From NCBI RefSeq assembly GCF_965203655.1, contig NZ_CBDBDD010000003.1:124001-188000 (forward strand): 64,000 nucleotides of DNA. The letters run 5' to 3'. The notes beneath the pieces are model-generated. The model made no database searches, was not told the DNA's origin, and was given only the letters and a program-made list of their open reading frames with translations. The position numbers were made by a program, and so were the translations under genes. This stretch comes from Poriferisodalis sp965203655. GTDB lineage: Bacteria; Actinomycetota; Acidimicrobiia; Acidimicrobiales; Poriferisodalaceae. Below, in pieces: positions 53,918 to 62,402 of this stretch; positions within the stretch are counted from its first letter, which is position 1, and the number at the start of each line of letters is the position of its first letter.

Positions 53918-54301
53918 ATGTTGCAGTGTGTCCGAGGGATGTGCACCGAGATGGCCACCGCTGGGCTGGGGTACGACATCACCGGAGCGAGGGCGTGGCT
54001 GTACGACCTCGATCCCGCGACGATTGCCGGGACGACCCGCAGTCGGGACATGGTGGTGCCGCTCTGCAGAATGCACGCGGATCGGATCACCGTGCCGGTC
54101 GGGTGGGAGTTCGAGGATCGCCGGGTGCCTGTGCCCGATCCGGTCGCGGCACAGCCGGAGCCGAGCGTGGCCTCAGCGCCGCTCTTCGAACCCCGCTCGC
54201 GTCCCGAGCCTGCCGACCCTCCGGAGGTCGCCGAGCCGGAACCGGCGCCACCGTCGTTGCTTGAGCGCGCGTTCCGGGCGGCACCCGCCCGCTCGCAGTA
54301 G
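53918..54301 (+). CDS. DUF3499-like protein
   Basis: 127 residues. The first 70 follow the DUF3499 pattern of actinobacteria: a CVRGMC cysteine pair, GARAWLYDLDP, then LCRMHADRITVPVGWEFED, which together look like a small zinc-binding domain. The rest is a Pro/Glu-rich tail. Function unknown. ATG 53918 is supported by a -10 hexamer 8 nt upstream. Confidence 0.72.
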   Translation: MLQCVRGMCTEMATAGLGYDITGARAWLYDLDPATIAGTTRSRDMVVPLCRMHADRITVPVGWEFEDRRVPVPDPVAAQPEPSVASAPLFEPRSRPEPADPPEVAEPEPAPPSLLERAFRAAPARSQ

Positions 54302-54313
54302 CACCCAGGAGCG

Positions 54314-54580
54314 CTACAGCAGACTCGCACCCCGAGCTGCGGTGAGCACAAGGCGTCCCTCGTGGTTCAGGCTTGCCCGGTAACGGACGCCGTCTGCATC
54401 GGCGAGCACCAGGTTGTTGCCTTCGCTGGCGACCTGCAGTTCGATGCCGAGTTCGCGCGACAGCTCCACCCGGCTGGCCTCGAGCGCAGCGCGCATCCTG
54501 CTGCGACGTTGGGCCTCGTAGAGGTCCATGTCGTACTCGACGAAGTCGCCCGGCTCGGTGCCGCTCGGCCGCACAGCCAA
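54314..54580 (-). CDS. Hypothetical protein
   Basis: 88 residues (TTG start at 54580; the true start could be a few codons later). An amphipathic helix (YEAQRRSRMRAALEASRVEL) is followed by a short beta-rich part ending GRLVLTAARGASLL. No family recognised. It fills the gap between two plus-strand genes and shows no conflict with them, but it is small and may not be expressed. Confidence 0.45.
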   Translation of the reverse strand: MAVRPSGTEPGDFVEYDMDLYEAQRRSRMRAALEASRVELSRELGIELQVASEGNNLVLADADGVRYRASLNHEGRLVLTAARGASLL

Positions 54581-54633
54581 ACAATGTCACAAGCACTCGT
54601 TTCCCGACGCCAAGAGCGGAGGGCGCGCGCCAG

Positions 54634-54639
54634 TAGCTT
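54634..54639 (+). promoter_or_regulatory. -10 element of the gene at 54646
   Basis: TAGCTT, then 6 nt, then the GTG at 54646. Confidence 0.4.
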
Positions 54640-54645
54640 GACAGC

Positions 54646-54903
54646 GTGAGCCTGTGGCTGGCTGTACCGCTGTCGCTGGTGTTCATCTACATCGTGTACC
54701 GGCTCGGCTTGCGGATGATGGCGACGTTCTCGAGGCCGATTCCCCCGCCGCCCCCGCCAGGGGAGCTGCGACGGGTGCGGCTCACCTACCGGTGCAGCCT
54801 GTGCGGTACAGAAATGCGCATGACGCGCGCTCCGGTGCAGAACCCAGAACCGCCCCGCTGCTGCAGCGAGGACATGGATCTCATCGCCAACGCCGACGAG
54901 TAG
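54646..54903 (+). CDS. Small membrane-anchored zinc-ribbon-like protein
   Basis: 85 residues: one N-terminal membrane helix (SLWLAVPLSLVFIYIVYRLG), a short Pro-rich linker, then CSLCGTEMRM and PPRCCSEDMDL, i.e. a CxxC plus CC arrangement likely to bind zinc. Function unknown. GTG start with a leaderless -10 element. Confidence 0.7.
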   Translation: MSLWLAVPLSLVFIYIVYRLGLRMMATFSRPIPPPPPPGELRRVRLTYRCSLCGTEMRMTRAPVQNPEPPRCCSEDMDLIANADE

Positions 54904-54930
54904 GGACTTGCCTCCCCCGCGGCGCGTGGA

Positions 54931-54959
54931 TTCCCACAGGTTTTCCACAGCCTGGGGAA
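54931..54959. terminator. Hairpin between the zinc-ribbon gene and crgA
   Basis: TTCCCACAGG and CCTGGGGAA form a 9-bp stem with one bulge around a 10-nt loop, between convergent genes. The loop contains TTTTCCACA, one mismatch from a DnaA box. A bidirectional terminator is the simplest reading. Confidence 0.4.
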
Positions 54960-54975
54960 AGTTACATCTGTGTCA

Positions 54976-55242
54976 TTACCGCCAGCGCGTGGCGAGCAGG
55001 ATGCCCACCAGCACGATCGCGAGGCCGACGGCGATCCACGTGCTGGCCGGGCTGCCCGGAAGCCAGCTCATGTAGTTCGACACGATCACTGCGGTGCCGA
55101 TGCCAAGCAGCGCCGCGATCAACCACCCGAACCACGAGGCGCTCTGCCGGCCATCGCTGGGGGTGTGCTGGGGGGCAGCCTGCGCGCCCTGCGGTCGCGT
55201 GCCCTTTGGCGTGATGCGGCTTGTCTTGCGGGGCCGAGCCAT
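54976..55242 (-). CDS. crgA: Cell division protein CrgA
   Basis: 88 residues. CrgA is a small divisome/elongasome membrane protein of actinobacteria that interacts with FtsZ-ring proteins and PBPs. A basic N-terminus (MARPRKTSRITPKG), two membrane helices (SWFGWLIAALLGIGTAVIVS and TWIAVGLAIVLVGILL) and the terminal ATRWR match the family. A TAGGTT hexamer lies 8 nt before the ATG. Sits beside the pknB block as in mycobacteria. Confidence 0.88.
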   Translation of the reverse strand: MARPRKTSRITPKGTRPQGAQAAPQHTPSDGRQSASWFGWLIAALLGIGTAVIVSNYMSWLPGSPASTWIAVGLAIVLVGILLATRWR

Positions 55243-55250
55243 GGCTGATC

Positions 55251-55256
55251 AACCTA
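55251..55256 (-). promoter_or_regulatory. -10 element of crgA
   Basis: TAGGTT on the minus strand, 8 nt before the ATG at 55242. Confidence 0.35.
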
Positions 55257-55290
55257 GTGGTGCAATCCGAATCTGATCTGCATCGAGCGA

Positions 55291-55310
55291 AGGCGCCAGC
55301 GCGTGGCGCT
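55291..55310 (-). terminator. Hairpin directly after pknB
   Basis: An 8-bp stem (AGGCGCCA/TGGCGCTT, one G-U pair) with a 5-nt loop starts within the pknB stop codon. No T-tract follows, so termination may be weak or factor-dependent. Confidence 0.4.
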
Positions 55311-57640
55311 TACCCCCCGCCATCGTCGGCCGGGTCCTCGGTCTCGCCGTCTGGATCCCCGTTGCCGGTGTCGGCTTCGGCTTCGCCGACGACCAGCGTC
55401 ACCGTGTCGTAGTTGATCCTGACATCAGTGCCGGGTGCCGGATCGAACGTGATGACCTGCCCGTCGGCCGGGTCGCCTGCGGCGACTGATTGCGTGCGAC
55501 GCCTGAGCCGGAAACCGAGTTCGGTCATGGCGGCTTCAACCTCGTCGGCATCAAACGTCCCCAAGGCCTGCAGGCTCGGAATGGTCGCGATCACCGGTGG
55601 CGTGTAGAGGTGGATGATGACCTCGGATCCGGCGATGAGAACGGTCCCAGGCTCGGGGCTGATATCGCGGACGACGTTGATGTTGACGTCGGCATTGGAT
55701 ACCTCGCTGAACGTGCGCTTCACCGAGAATCCGAGCGCCACCAGTTCTGCCTCGATGCGATCGGCGAGCGTCGTGCCGAAGTCCTCGAGCGCAGGCACCA
55801 CCAGCTCCTCGGGCCCCTCGGACACGATCAGCGTGATCACGCTGCCTCGCTCCACCGATTCGAAGGATTCGGGGCTGCTGCGTATCACCGTCCCCTCGCT
55901 GAATTCTGTGGTGAACTCCCGCTCGACGCGATCGACGAGTCCGAGGCGAGCCAGCGTGACGCGTGCGTCGTCGACGGTCTGGCCGACCAGCCGCGGCACC
56001 TCGACCTCTCCCCGTCCCGCTGAGACCGTCAGCGTGACGACCGTGCCTGCGGGCCGCTGCTCGGTGCTCGGGATGCTCTGCTCGGTCACCAACCCGATCG
56101 CCAGGTTGTCGTTGCGGACATCGATCCGATCGACGCTGAAGCCGGCCGTCACCAGCGCGGCCTCGGCTTCTTCGTAGCTTCGTCCCACCACGTTGGGAAG
56201 CTGGACCAGTGTGCGAGGGCTGGCCACGAACAGCGTGATCGGATTGTCAGGATCGTTGGGCTCGGCCAGCAGCAGGCCCGCGCGGGGATTCTGCTGGAAC
56301 ACCATGTTCTCGTCGACGTCGTCGCGTTCGGAGAATTCGATGGTCACGTGGGAAAAACCGACGTCGGCCAGCTCTCGTTCGGCTTCGGCGAAATGCAGAC
56401 CCACCACATTTGGCACGCGCAGACGGGCATCGGAGGTGCCTTCGGGCTCCACCACCTGCGAGGGATCGCCGCGGTCGTTGACGAGCAGGAACACCAGTCC
56501 GGCGATGACCAGCAGCAGGATCACCAGCAGGGTGATCCACATGGGGGTGCGGTCCGGGGGCTCGATCTGGCTGGGCGGAGCACCCGGGGGGTACTGGGGC
56601 GGGTACGGCTGGGGGTACTGGGGCTGGCCGTACTCGCCGGCGCCTGCGCCCCCAGAGCCATACGGGGGCACCGGCGGGGCCGGCGGGGGTGCGTATCCCG
56701 CTTGGGCCTGTGGTGCCGCGGCAGGGATCTGGCCCGTGGTCGTCGGTGTGGGAACGGACACCGCTGGGAAGTAGGCCGTGACGTCAGCGGCGGCCGCGTG
56801 GGTCGGCTGGCCGGCACGGAAGCGCAGCAGGTCGTTGCGCATCTCCGCGGCCGAGCCGTACCGGGCATCGGGATCTTTGGCGAGCCCGCGCAGGCAGATG
56901 GCTTCGAGTTCGTGGGGAACGTCGGCGTTGTAACGCGACGGCGGGACGGGCGTCTCCTGCACATGTTTGTAGGCGATCGCCACGGGGCTGTCGCCGGTGA
57001 ACGGCGGCCCTGCAGTGAGCACTTCGTACAGCACGACGGAGAGCGAGTACACATCGCTGCGCGGATCCGCATCCAGCCCCTGGGCCTGCTCGGGGGACAG
57101 GTAGGTGGCGGTGCCCATCACCGAACCTGTGCGGGTCAGGTCATCCGAGCCGCCCCCGAGCGCCCGAGCGATGCCGAAGTCGGCAACCTTGACCTGGCCG
57201 GACTGCGTGATCATCACGTTGCCCGGCTTGATGTCGCGATGCACGACGCCGTTGCCGTGCGCGAACGCCAATGCCGCTGCGATGTCGATGGCGATGTCGG
57301 CGGCGCGGTCGGGGTGCAACGGACCTTCGCTGCGGATGACCTCTGCGAGGCTTCGCCCCTCGACGTACTCCATCACGATGTAGTAGGTGCCTTCGTGGTT
57401 GCCCCAGTCGTACACGCCGACCACGTTGGGCTGGCTCAGGTTGGCGGCAGCTTGGGCCTCCCGCCGGAATCGCTCGACAAACGATGAATCGGTGGCGAAC
57501 TCGGGAAACAGCACCTTGACCGCGACCGGCCGGTCGAGCAGTTGGTCACGGCCCAGGAACACTTCGGACATTCCGCCCCGAGCGATGCGGCTGAACAGCT
57601 CATAGCGGCCGCCGAAGATGGGGTTTGGGGTGTCTGCCAT
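55310..57640 (-). CDS. pknB: Ser/Thr protein kinase with PASTA domains (PknB-type)
   Basis: Membrane receptor kinase that senses cell-wall precursors and phosphorylates envelope regulators. 776 residues from the ATG at 57640. Kinase domain: RIARGGMSEVFLG, the ATP Lys in VAVKVLF, VVHRDIKPGNVM and VADFGIARALG. A Pro/Gly/Tyr-rich juxtamembrane region of about 100 residues leads to one membrane helix (WITLLVILLLVIAGLVFLLV), then five PASTA repeats (about 435-755) and an acidic tail. Last gene of the fha-pstP-rodA-pbpA-pknB block; a second kinase gene (pknA) is absent. Likely targets encoded in the window are the MviN-type pseudokinase, the CwlM-like protein and FhaB. Confidence 0.95.
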   Translation of the reverse strand: MADTPNPIFGGRYELFSRIARGGMSEVFLGRDQLLDRPVAVKVLFPEFATDSSFVERFRREAQAAANLSQPNVVGVYDWGNHEGTYYIVMEYVEGRSLAEVIRSEGPLHPDRAADIAIDIAAALAFAHGNGVVHRDIKPGNVMITQSGQVKVADFGIARALGGGSDDLTRTGSVMGTATYLSPEQAQGLDADPRSDVYSLSVVLYEVLTAGPPFTGDSPVAIAYKHVQETPVPPSRYNADVPHELEAICLRGLAKDPDARYGSAAEMRNDLLRFRAGQPTHAAAADVTAYFPAVSVPTPTTTGQIPAAAPQAQAGYAPPPAPPVPPYGSGGAGAGEYGQPQYPQPYPPQYPPGAPPSQIEPPDRTPMWITLLVILLLVIAGLVFLLVNDRGDPSQVVEPEGTSDARLRVPNVVGLHFAEAERELADVGFSHVTIEFSERDDVDENMVFQQNPRAGLLLAEPNDPDNPITLFVASPRTLVQLPNVVGRSYEEAEAALVTAGFSVDRIDVRNDNLAIGLVTEQSIPSTEQRPAGTVVTLTVSAGRGEVEVPRLVGQTVDDARVTLARLGLVDRVEREFTTEFSEGTVIRSSPESFESVERGSVITLIVSEGPEELVVPALEDFGTTLADRIEAELVALGFSVKRTFSEVSNADVNINVVRDISPEPGTVLIAGSEVIIHLYTPPVIATIPSLQALGTFDADEVEAAMTELGFRLRRRTQSVAAGDPADGQVITFDPAPGTDVRINYDTVTLVVGEAEADTGNGDPDGETEDPADDGGG

Positions 57641-57704
57641 GGACGCTGGGCTCGTGCGGTCAGATCGGGTCGCCGGCTCGGCCGGGCAACTGCAGTGGGT
57701 CGGG

Positions 57705-58976
57705 CTAGGGGCCGTCGCCGACAGGTGTCGGGACTGCCCGCAGTGCAAGGGCGGCTTCCGCTGCGGTCGCAGCGATCATCGTTGCCAAGGTACCGCTGCC
57801 TTGCGGATCGCCCACGTCAAGTGCTGCATCGGGCTCGATGAGCACCGCAACGGACACTGTCGGACCGTCCGCGGGCGCCAGCAGTACCGCCCAGCTTCCC
57901 GCAGGGCCACCGAGGTCGCCGACGGATCCGGCAGCGCCGCCTGCGACCGCTGCGGCCACCTCGACGCCGTCGGTGAGTACAAGTCGGATCGGTACCTGCT
58001 CGGCTGCGCTGGTCATGGCCTGCAGCAGGCTTGCGGCCTCATCGGGCTCGAAGAGACTGTCGATGCTGCTCGCGGCGACTTCTTGGACGACGTCGGCTGA
58101 GGCGGCGGCGTCTCCGGTCCCCGCGCCCGGTGCCCGGGCCTTGATCTGGTGCACCACGTGCGGGCGCATGCGGACGCCCTCGTTGGCGACCGCCGCAGCG
58201 GCGAGCGCGAGCTGAAGCGGTGTCAGTGTCACTCCGTCGAGCTGCGCGATGGCATCGGGCTCACCGGGCAGGTCGATGCCGGTCGCTGCGGGCTGGGTGC
58301 TGGCTCGCTGCAGCAGCGTCTCGCCCGAAGCACCGGATGCCGCATCTGCGGTCAGGACGTAGCTGCGTTGGTAGGCACGCGCATCGGGCAATCCCGTCGC
58401 CAGTGCAGGGCCATCGGGCATCAGCCCGTCGACGATGTTGGGGTCGAAGCTGGGGCGCGACCACAGCGCCAGGATCGCCCCCGTCTGCGGGTGCACGACA
58501 ACGACGGCACCGTCGCGGTCTCCCAGTGCGGCACGCACGGTGAGCTGCACTCCGTGATGCACTGTCAGACCCAGATCGCCGATGCGGTCGCTGTCGGCGA
58601 AGAGGTCCGAGACGTCGCGCAGGGCGATGTCCGCAGCGCGACCCGAGAGCTCGGCGTCGTAGCTGCGCTCGAGCCCGTCGGCGCCGGCTTCGGGTGCCAG
58701 GTATCCCGCGACATGGGCATAGAGCGGTCCGTGGGGGTAGGTGCGCAGCCGGCGCGCTCCGAGCGCGTCGGGGTCGATGGCGGGTGCGATCGTCTCTCCG
58801 TCGGCGCTGGTGATCGCGCCGCGCGCTTGGCCGAGCGCAGCCGCCGCGGCGCGCCTGTTGAAGTCGTGCTGTCGCAGGCTCTCGGCAGAGAAGTAGCCGA
58901 TGTTGGAGAGCTGAACCAAGAGCACGATGAAGCCCGCGCCGAGCACCACTGCCAGCCGTGCGATACGCCGGCTCAT
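57705..58976 (-). CDS. pbpA: PbpA-like penicillin-binding protein lacking catalytic motifs
   Basis: 423 residues, shorter than the usual ~490. One N-terminal membrane helix, then a recognisable PbpA dimerisation region (RGAITSADGETIAPAI, RTYPHGPLYAHVAGYLAPEA) and the transpeptidase lead-in GAVVVVHPQTGAILALWSRP. After that the SxxK segment (normally YPPGSTFK) reads ARAYQRSYVLTADAAS, the SxN region is deleted, and KTG reads AGGAAGS before the conserved SWAVLLAPADGPTVSVAVLI. It should be inactive as a transpeptidase but may still activate the adjacent SEDS protein. ATGA overlap with the upstream rodA-like gene. Confidence 0.85.
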   Translation of the reverse strand: MSRRIARLAVVLGAGFIVLLVQLSNIGYFSAESLRQHDFNRRAAAAALGQARGAITSADGETIAPAIDPDALGARRLRTYPHGPLYAHVAGYLAPEAGADGLERSYDAELSGRAADIALRDVSDLFADSDRIGDLGLTVHHGVQLTVRAALGDRDGAVVVVHPQTGAILALWSRPSFDPNIVDGLMPDGPALATGLPDARAYQRSYVLTADAASGASGETLLQRASTQPAATGIDLPGEPDAIAQLDGVTLTPLQLALAAAAVANEGVRMRPHVVHQIKARAPGAGTGDAAASADVVQEVAASSIDSLFEPDEAASLLQAMTSAAEQVPIRLVLTDGVEVAAAVAGGAAGSVGDLGGPAGSWAVLLAPADGPTVSVAVLIEPDAALDVGDPQGSGTLATMIAATAAEAALALRAVPTPVGDGP

Positions 58977-60499
58977 GGGTCACCGAGCGGGAGTTGCTGG
59001 GGTTCGCCGTGCGCGGGATCGCCGTTTGCCCGGCGACGGCGACGGGTCGGCCTGCGGGTCGGCACCCCGAGTTCGCCGGTCGGCGCGTCCCCGGCCACCG
59101 GTTCGACCATGCGGAGCCGCAATTGGGTGGCGTGGGGCGGAGACCCCAACTGGCCACCCAGCCCGCCGCCGGCATCCGAGACGGCGAGCAGCAGCCCTAC
59201 CGCCACGCAGTTGCCGATCATTGCCAACTGCCCGTAGGCGACGAAGGGCAGCGCGCCGACGGTGTGCGGCAGCAGCCGCAGCACGCCGGCGATGGTGAAG
59301 AAGGCCTGCAGCCCGATGACCGATGTGGCGGCGGCGGCAACGAGTCGATGCGTACCTCGCGCTCGCTGGGCGATGCTCGCGCTGAGTCCGACCAGCAGCA
59401 TGAACGCGACGAGCAAGGCCGCAGCGCCCAGGATGCCGAGCTCTTCGGCGATGACGGCGAAGATGAAGTCGCTGTGCGGTTCATGCAGGCGCTGCGGGGC
59501 GCCGAGTCCTGGGCCCACCCCGCTGATGCCGCCGTCGCTGATGGCGAACGCCGCGTCGACCACGGTCGCACCCTCGGCATCGATCCACGGGTTCAGCCAG
59601 TAGCGAATCTGTGCGGACAGCCGGTCGTACACCGTCGCGAGCACGCCGACGCCGATGACGTACGTGGCGATCACCCCGCTGAGTGCCCTCGCGCGAGTCG
59701 AGCGGGGGACCGTCGGGACGTCGCTGCCGACGAGGTCGTCTCCATCGAGCCACAGCGGCAGCCAGGCTGCCGCAAAGACGATCGCCGATGAGGCGAGATC
59801 AGCGCCGATGATGAGCAGCGTCCACGCTCCGATTGCTGCGACGCTCGCTCCCGCGACGTGGCGATGCGGGATGAATCGGGGTCCGAGCCTGCGCGGCGCG
59901 GTTGCGGTAAGTCCGCAGGCGGCGATGACCACGACGATTTTTGCGAGACCGTAGGGCTGCACGCTCAGCAGCGACCCGAGGTCCAGCCATTGGCGCGGCG
60001 GATCGTACGCGCCGGCCGAGACATTGGCCCCGCCCGAGAAACTCCCCGCGGCGAGCAGCACCGCAGCAACGAGTCCGCACGCGCCAGGTCGGCTCAGGAA
60101 CCAGTCGAGGTGGCGGGCGGCGAGCAAGGTTCCGGCGATGGCCGCAAGTCCCAGCAGCACGGCTACTGCCTGCTCGGATGCCAGCAGCGAGTCGATTCGC
60201 GCCACGAAGACCCAGCCGATGCCCATGAGCAGCCCGACGATCCCGAACAGGATCTCGTTGCTGTTCGGCGCCCACCGCTTGATCGCAGCGCGCGCCGCTG
60301 CACCGCAGGCCATAACGGCTGCCAGCCAGCCGGCGGTGCCCCACAGCGATTCGGTTGCGCCGCGCCTGCCGGCACCGCCCCAGACCGAGTTGTGCTCCAC
60401 ACCCAGCGCGGTGACGGCAAATGTCGTGCAGACCACCACGCCCGCGAGTGCGGCGAGCGCTGCTTCGGTGCGACGTCGCGTGCGCAGCGGGGTCCTCAG
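58973..60499 (-). CDS. rodA: SEDS-family peptidoglycan glycosyltransferase (RodA/FtsW)
   Basis: Polymerises lipid II into glycan strands with a cognate class B PBP. 508 residues, about ten membrane helices. The extracellular loop carries GGISGVGPGLGAPQRLHEPH followed by SDFIFAVIAEELG with the putative catalytic Asp, so the enzyme itself looks intact. No ATG, GTG or TTG lies just before the family-typical opening RTPLRTRRRTEAALAALAG. A CTG at 60499, in a CTGA overlap with the pstP stop, fits; the next GTG would cut helix 1. The C-terminal tail is Arg-rich. Confidence 0.9.
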   Translation of the reverse strand: MRTPLRTRRRTEAALAALAGVVVCTTFAVTALGVEHNSVWGGAGRRGATESLWGTAGWLAAVMACGAAARAAIKRWAPNSNEILFGIVGLLMGIGWVFVARIDSLLASEQAVAVLLGLAAIAGTLLAARHLDWFLSRPGACGLVAAVLLAAGSFSGGANVSAGAYDPPRQWLDLGSLLSVQPYGLAKIVVVIAACGLTATAPRRLGPRFIPHRHVAGASVAAIGAWTLLIIGADLASSAIVFAAAWLPLWLDGDDLVGSDVPTVPRSTRARALSGVIATYVIGVGVLATVYDRLSAQIRYWLNPWIDAEGATVVDAAFAISDGGISGVGPGLGAPQRLHEPHSDFIFAVIAEELGILGAAALLVAFMLLVGLSASIAQRARGTHRLVAAAATSVIGLQAFFTIAGVLRLLPHTVGALPFVAYGQLAMIGNCVAVGLLLAVSDAGGGLGGQLGSPPHATQLRLRMVEPVAGDAPTGELGVPTRRPTRRRRRANGDPAHGEPQQLPLGDP

Positions 60500-61332
60500 C
60501 GCGAGCGAGATCGTCGCCAGCTGCGCCGCCTCGAGGTGCTGCGAGCGCTGACGGCTTCGGCAGCCGGCTCGGCAGGAACAGCCGTCGGGGCTGGCAGGCC
60601 CTCGATGTCGACGTCCACGACGAGCGCTGTCGAGTTGTCCCGCCCCCCTCGATCGTTGGCCTGACGCACCAGGGCGCGCGCCACCTCGGAGGGATGGTGA
60701 TCGGCGTCGAGCAGCTCGGTGATCTCGGACTCGTCGAGTTCGTTGGTGAGCCCGTCGGTGCACAGCAGGAACCGATCGTTGCCGGTGAGATCGAGGATCC
60801 AGTCGTCGATCAACACTTGCGGCTCCACCCCGATGGCACGCGTGAGCGTGTTGCGCCGGGGATGCTCGGCGGCCTGCTCCTCGGTGAGGTCGCCGGCGCG
60901 GACCATCTCCGCAACAAAGTTGTGATCCACCGTGAGCTGGGTCAGCTTGCCCGCCTGGTAGCGGTACACGCGCGAGTCGCCCACGTTGACCAGGCACCAG
61001 ACCCTGCTGTCGTCGCTCTGCACGACGGCGATAGCGCACAGCGTCGTGCCCATTCCCGTCAGATCCGCGTGAGCGGTAGAGCGATGGTGCACCACCTGGT
61101 TCGCGTGGCGCACTGCCGCGAGCAGCTCGCTCGGCGTCGACGGGGAGTTCGCGGCCAGCGTCTTGACGGCGAGGCTGGATGCCACGCTGCCGCCCAGGTG
61201 GCCGCCCATGCCGTCAGCCACCACGAAGAGACCGATATCGGCATACATGGCGTCCTGGTTCTCGGCCCGCCGCAGTCCTCGATCCGAAGCGCCGCCCCAG
61301 CGGATGCGCATCTGGCGGGCAGGGGCGCTCAT
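60496..61332 (-). CDS. pstP: PP2C-type Ser/Thr protein phosphatase
   Basis: Reverses PknB phosphorylation. 278 residues from the ATG at 61332. PP2C motifs: RRAENQDAMYADIGLFVVAD with GMGGHLGG (metal-binding Asp), MGTTLCAIAV, VNVGDSRVYRY, LLCTDGLTNELDE and GGRDNSTALVVDVD. Unlike mycobacterial PstP it has no membrane helix or external domain; it ends in an Arg/Ser-rich tail, so it is probably soluble. Confidence 0.94.
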   Translation of the reverse strand: MSAPARQMRIRWGGASDRGLRRAENQDAMYADIGLFVVADGMGGHLGGSVASSLAVKTLAANSPSTPSELLAAVRHANQVVHHRSTAHADLTGMGTTLCAIAVVQSDDSRVWCLVNVGDSRVYRYQAGKLTQLTVDHNFVAEMVRAGDLTEEQAAEHPRRNTLTRAIGVEPQVLIDDWILDLTGNDRFLLCTDGLTNELDESEITELLDADHHPSEVARALVRQANDRGGRDNSTALVVDVDIEGLPAPTAVPAEPAAEAVSARSTSRRRSWRRSRSR

Positions 61333-61381
61333 GACGTTGCAGTCTCGCGGCTTTGCCGTGCGGCGGCACAGCGTGCATCGA

Positions 61382-61849
61382 TCACGCGCTGACCTCGAAA
61401 ACGGTGGAGCCGATCTGGACGTAGTCGCCGACGCGGACGACGGTCGTGGCCGCAACTTTCTGGCGATTCAGGTAGGTGCCGTTCGTCGAACCCAGGTCCT
61501 CCAGGACGTGCTGGTCGCCCCGGCGGTACAGCCGGGCATGGGCTTGAGACGAGTAGCCGTCGTCGATGACCACATCGCACTCGGGGTCCCGCCCGATGGT
61601 GATCGTGTCTTCCAGCAGGTGTCGTTCGCCTTGGGCGTGCAACGGGGAGCGAACGACGAGGGCCAATGGCTGCGATGCCGCCCTTCCGTTGTCGCGAGAG
61701 TCGCTGCGCAGCGTGAGGATGGACTTCCAGCCGAGGTGATTGCGCGGTGTCGCCACGCCGGCCCAGACGGCTCGCAGCACCCGGAAGAAGAAGAGGTAGA
61801 GCAGGACGAGCACGCAGATCGCGAGCAGCCGCACGAGCTGCTCGGACAT
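61382..61849 (-). CDS. fhaB: FHA-domain membrane protein FhaB
   Basis: Phosphothreonine-binding adaptor in the PknB circuit. 155 residues: one N-terminal membrane helix (LVRLLAICVLVLLYLFFF), a linker, and a complete FHA domain with TIGRDPECDVVIDD, SSQAHARLYRR and DLGSTNGTYLNRQKV. The conserved Arg and Ser-x-x-His (SQAH) residues that contact phosphothreonine are present. ATG overlaps the stop of the upstream FHA gene (TGATG). Confidence 0.92.
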   Translation of the reverse strand: MSEQLVRLLAICVLVLLYLFFFRVLRAVWAGVATPRNHLGWKSILTLRSDSRDNGRAASQPLALVVRSPLHAQGERHLLEDTITIGRDPECDVVIDDGYSSQAHARLYRRGDQHVLEDLGSTNGTYLNRQKVAATTVVRVGDYVQIGSTVFEVSA

Positions 61850-62127
61850 CAGCTCGACTCCAGCCGCAGTTCGTGTCCGCCGATAGTGACCACATCACCG
61901 GTGGTGAGCCGCTCGCTGGTCACCTCGATGCCGTTCAGCAGGGTCCCGTTGACGCTGGCCAGATCAACCAGGAGAATGCCGTCGGCGTCTGAACGGATCT
62001 GTGCATGGCGCCGGGAGACCTTCTGGCCGTTGAGCACGATGTCGCAGTCGTCTCGCCGCCCGATGACGGTTTCGGGCCCCAGCTCGTGGCTCTGTCCGTC
62101 GCTGCCGACCAAGCTGAGGCCACCCAC
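61849..62127 (-). CDS. Short FHA-domain protein (FhaA position)
   Basis: 92 residues, just an FHA domain: TVIGRRDDCDIVLNGQKVSR and RRHAQI with DLASVNGTLLNGIEV. It occupies the fhaA position in the cluster but lacks the N-terminal domain of mycobacterial FhaA, which binds the MviN pseudokinase through its FHA domain. The GTG at 62127 is chosen because a TACACT hexamer lies 8 nt upstream; a TTG at 62136 is within that hexamer. Confidence 0.85.
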   Translation of the reverse strand: MGGLSLVGSDGQSHELGPETVIGRRDDCDIVLNGQKVSRRHAQIRSDADGILLVDLASVNGTLLNGIEVTSERLTTGDVVTIGGHELRLESS

Positions 62128-62135
62128 GCCGGCCA

Positions 62136-62141
62136 AGTGTA
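62136..62141 (-). promoter_or_regulatory. -10 element of the FHA-pstP-rodA-pknB operon
   Basis: TACACT on the minus strand, 8 nt before the GTG at 62127. Confidence 0.4.
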
Positions 62142-62177
62142 GGAGTGCGGGTCGGTGGGCTAGTCTGTTCGCCCCAC

Positions 62178-62262
62178 GCGCGAGTGGCGGAATTTGGCAG
62201 ACGCGCAGGCTTCAGGTGCCTGTGCCCGCAAGGGTGTGAGGGTTCAAGTCCCTCCTCGCGCA
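62178..62262 (+). tRNA. tRNA-Leu (CAG anticodon)
   Basis: 85-nt class II tRNA: acceptor GCGCGAG/CTCGCGC, D arm with GGCGGAATTTGGCAGACGC, anticodon stem-loop CAGGCTTCAGGTGCCTG, a long variable arm, T arm GAGGGTTCAAGTCCCTC. CCA not encoded. TAGTCT lies 11 nt upstream. Confidence 0.96.
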
Positions 62263-62302
62263 CTGCAGCGAGATCGGCATCTGGGTGTAACCGAGAACAC
62301 TG

Positions 62303-62389
62303 TTTCCAGTTTTCTCATTTTCTGGGCGGCGTGTCGCGAGTCGGCATGAAGTGAGAAGATAATTTCCAGTTTTCTCATTTTGTGGGCGG
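62303..62389 (+). promoter_or_regulatory. Tandem 27-bp operator-like repeats upstream of fic
   Basis: Two copies (62303-62329 and 62363-62389) of a 27-bp AT-richer sequence differing at one base, 60 bp apart, each with the core CCAGTTTTCTCATTTT. A GATAAT (-10-like) hexamer touches the second copy. Probably a regulator-binding region for the Fic gene, possibly by the Fic protein's own helix-turn-helix domain. Confidence 0.5.
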
Positions 62390-62402
62390 GTACCGTGAGA
62401 CG

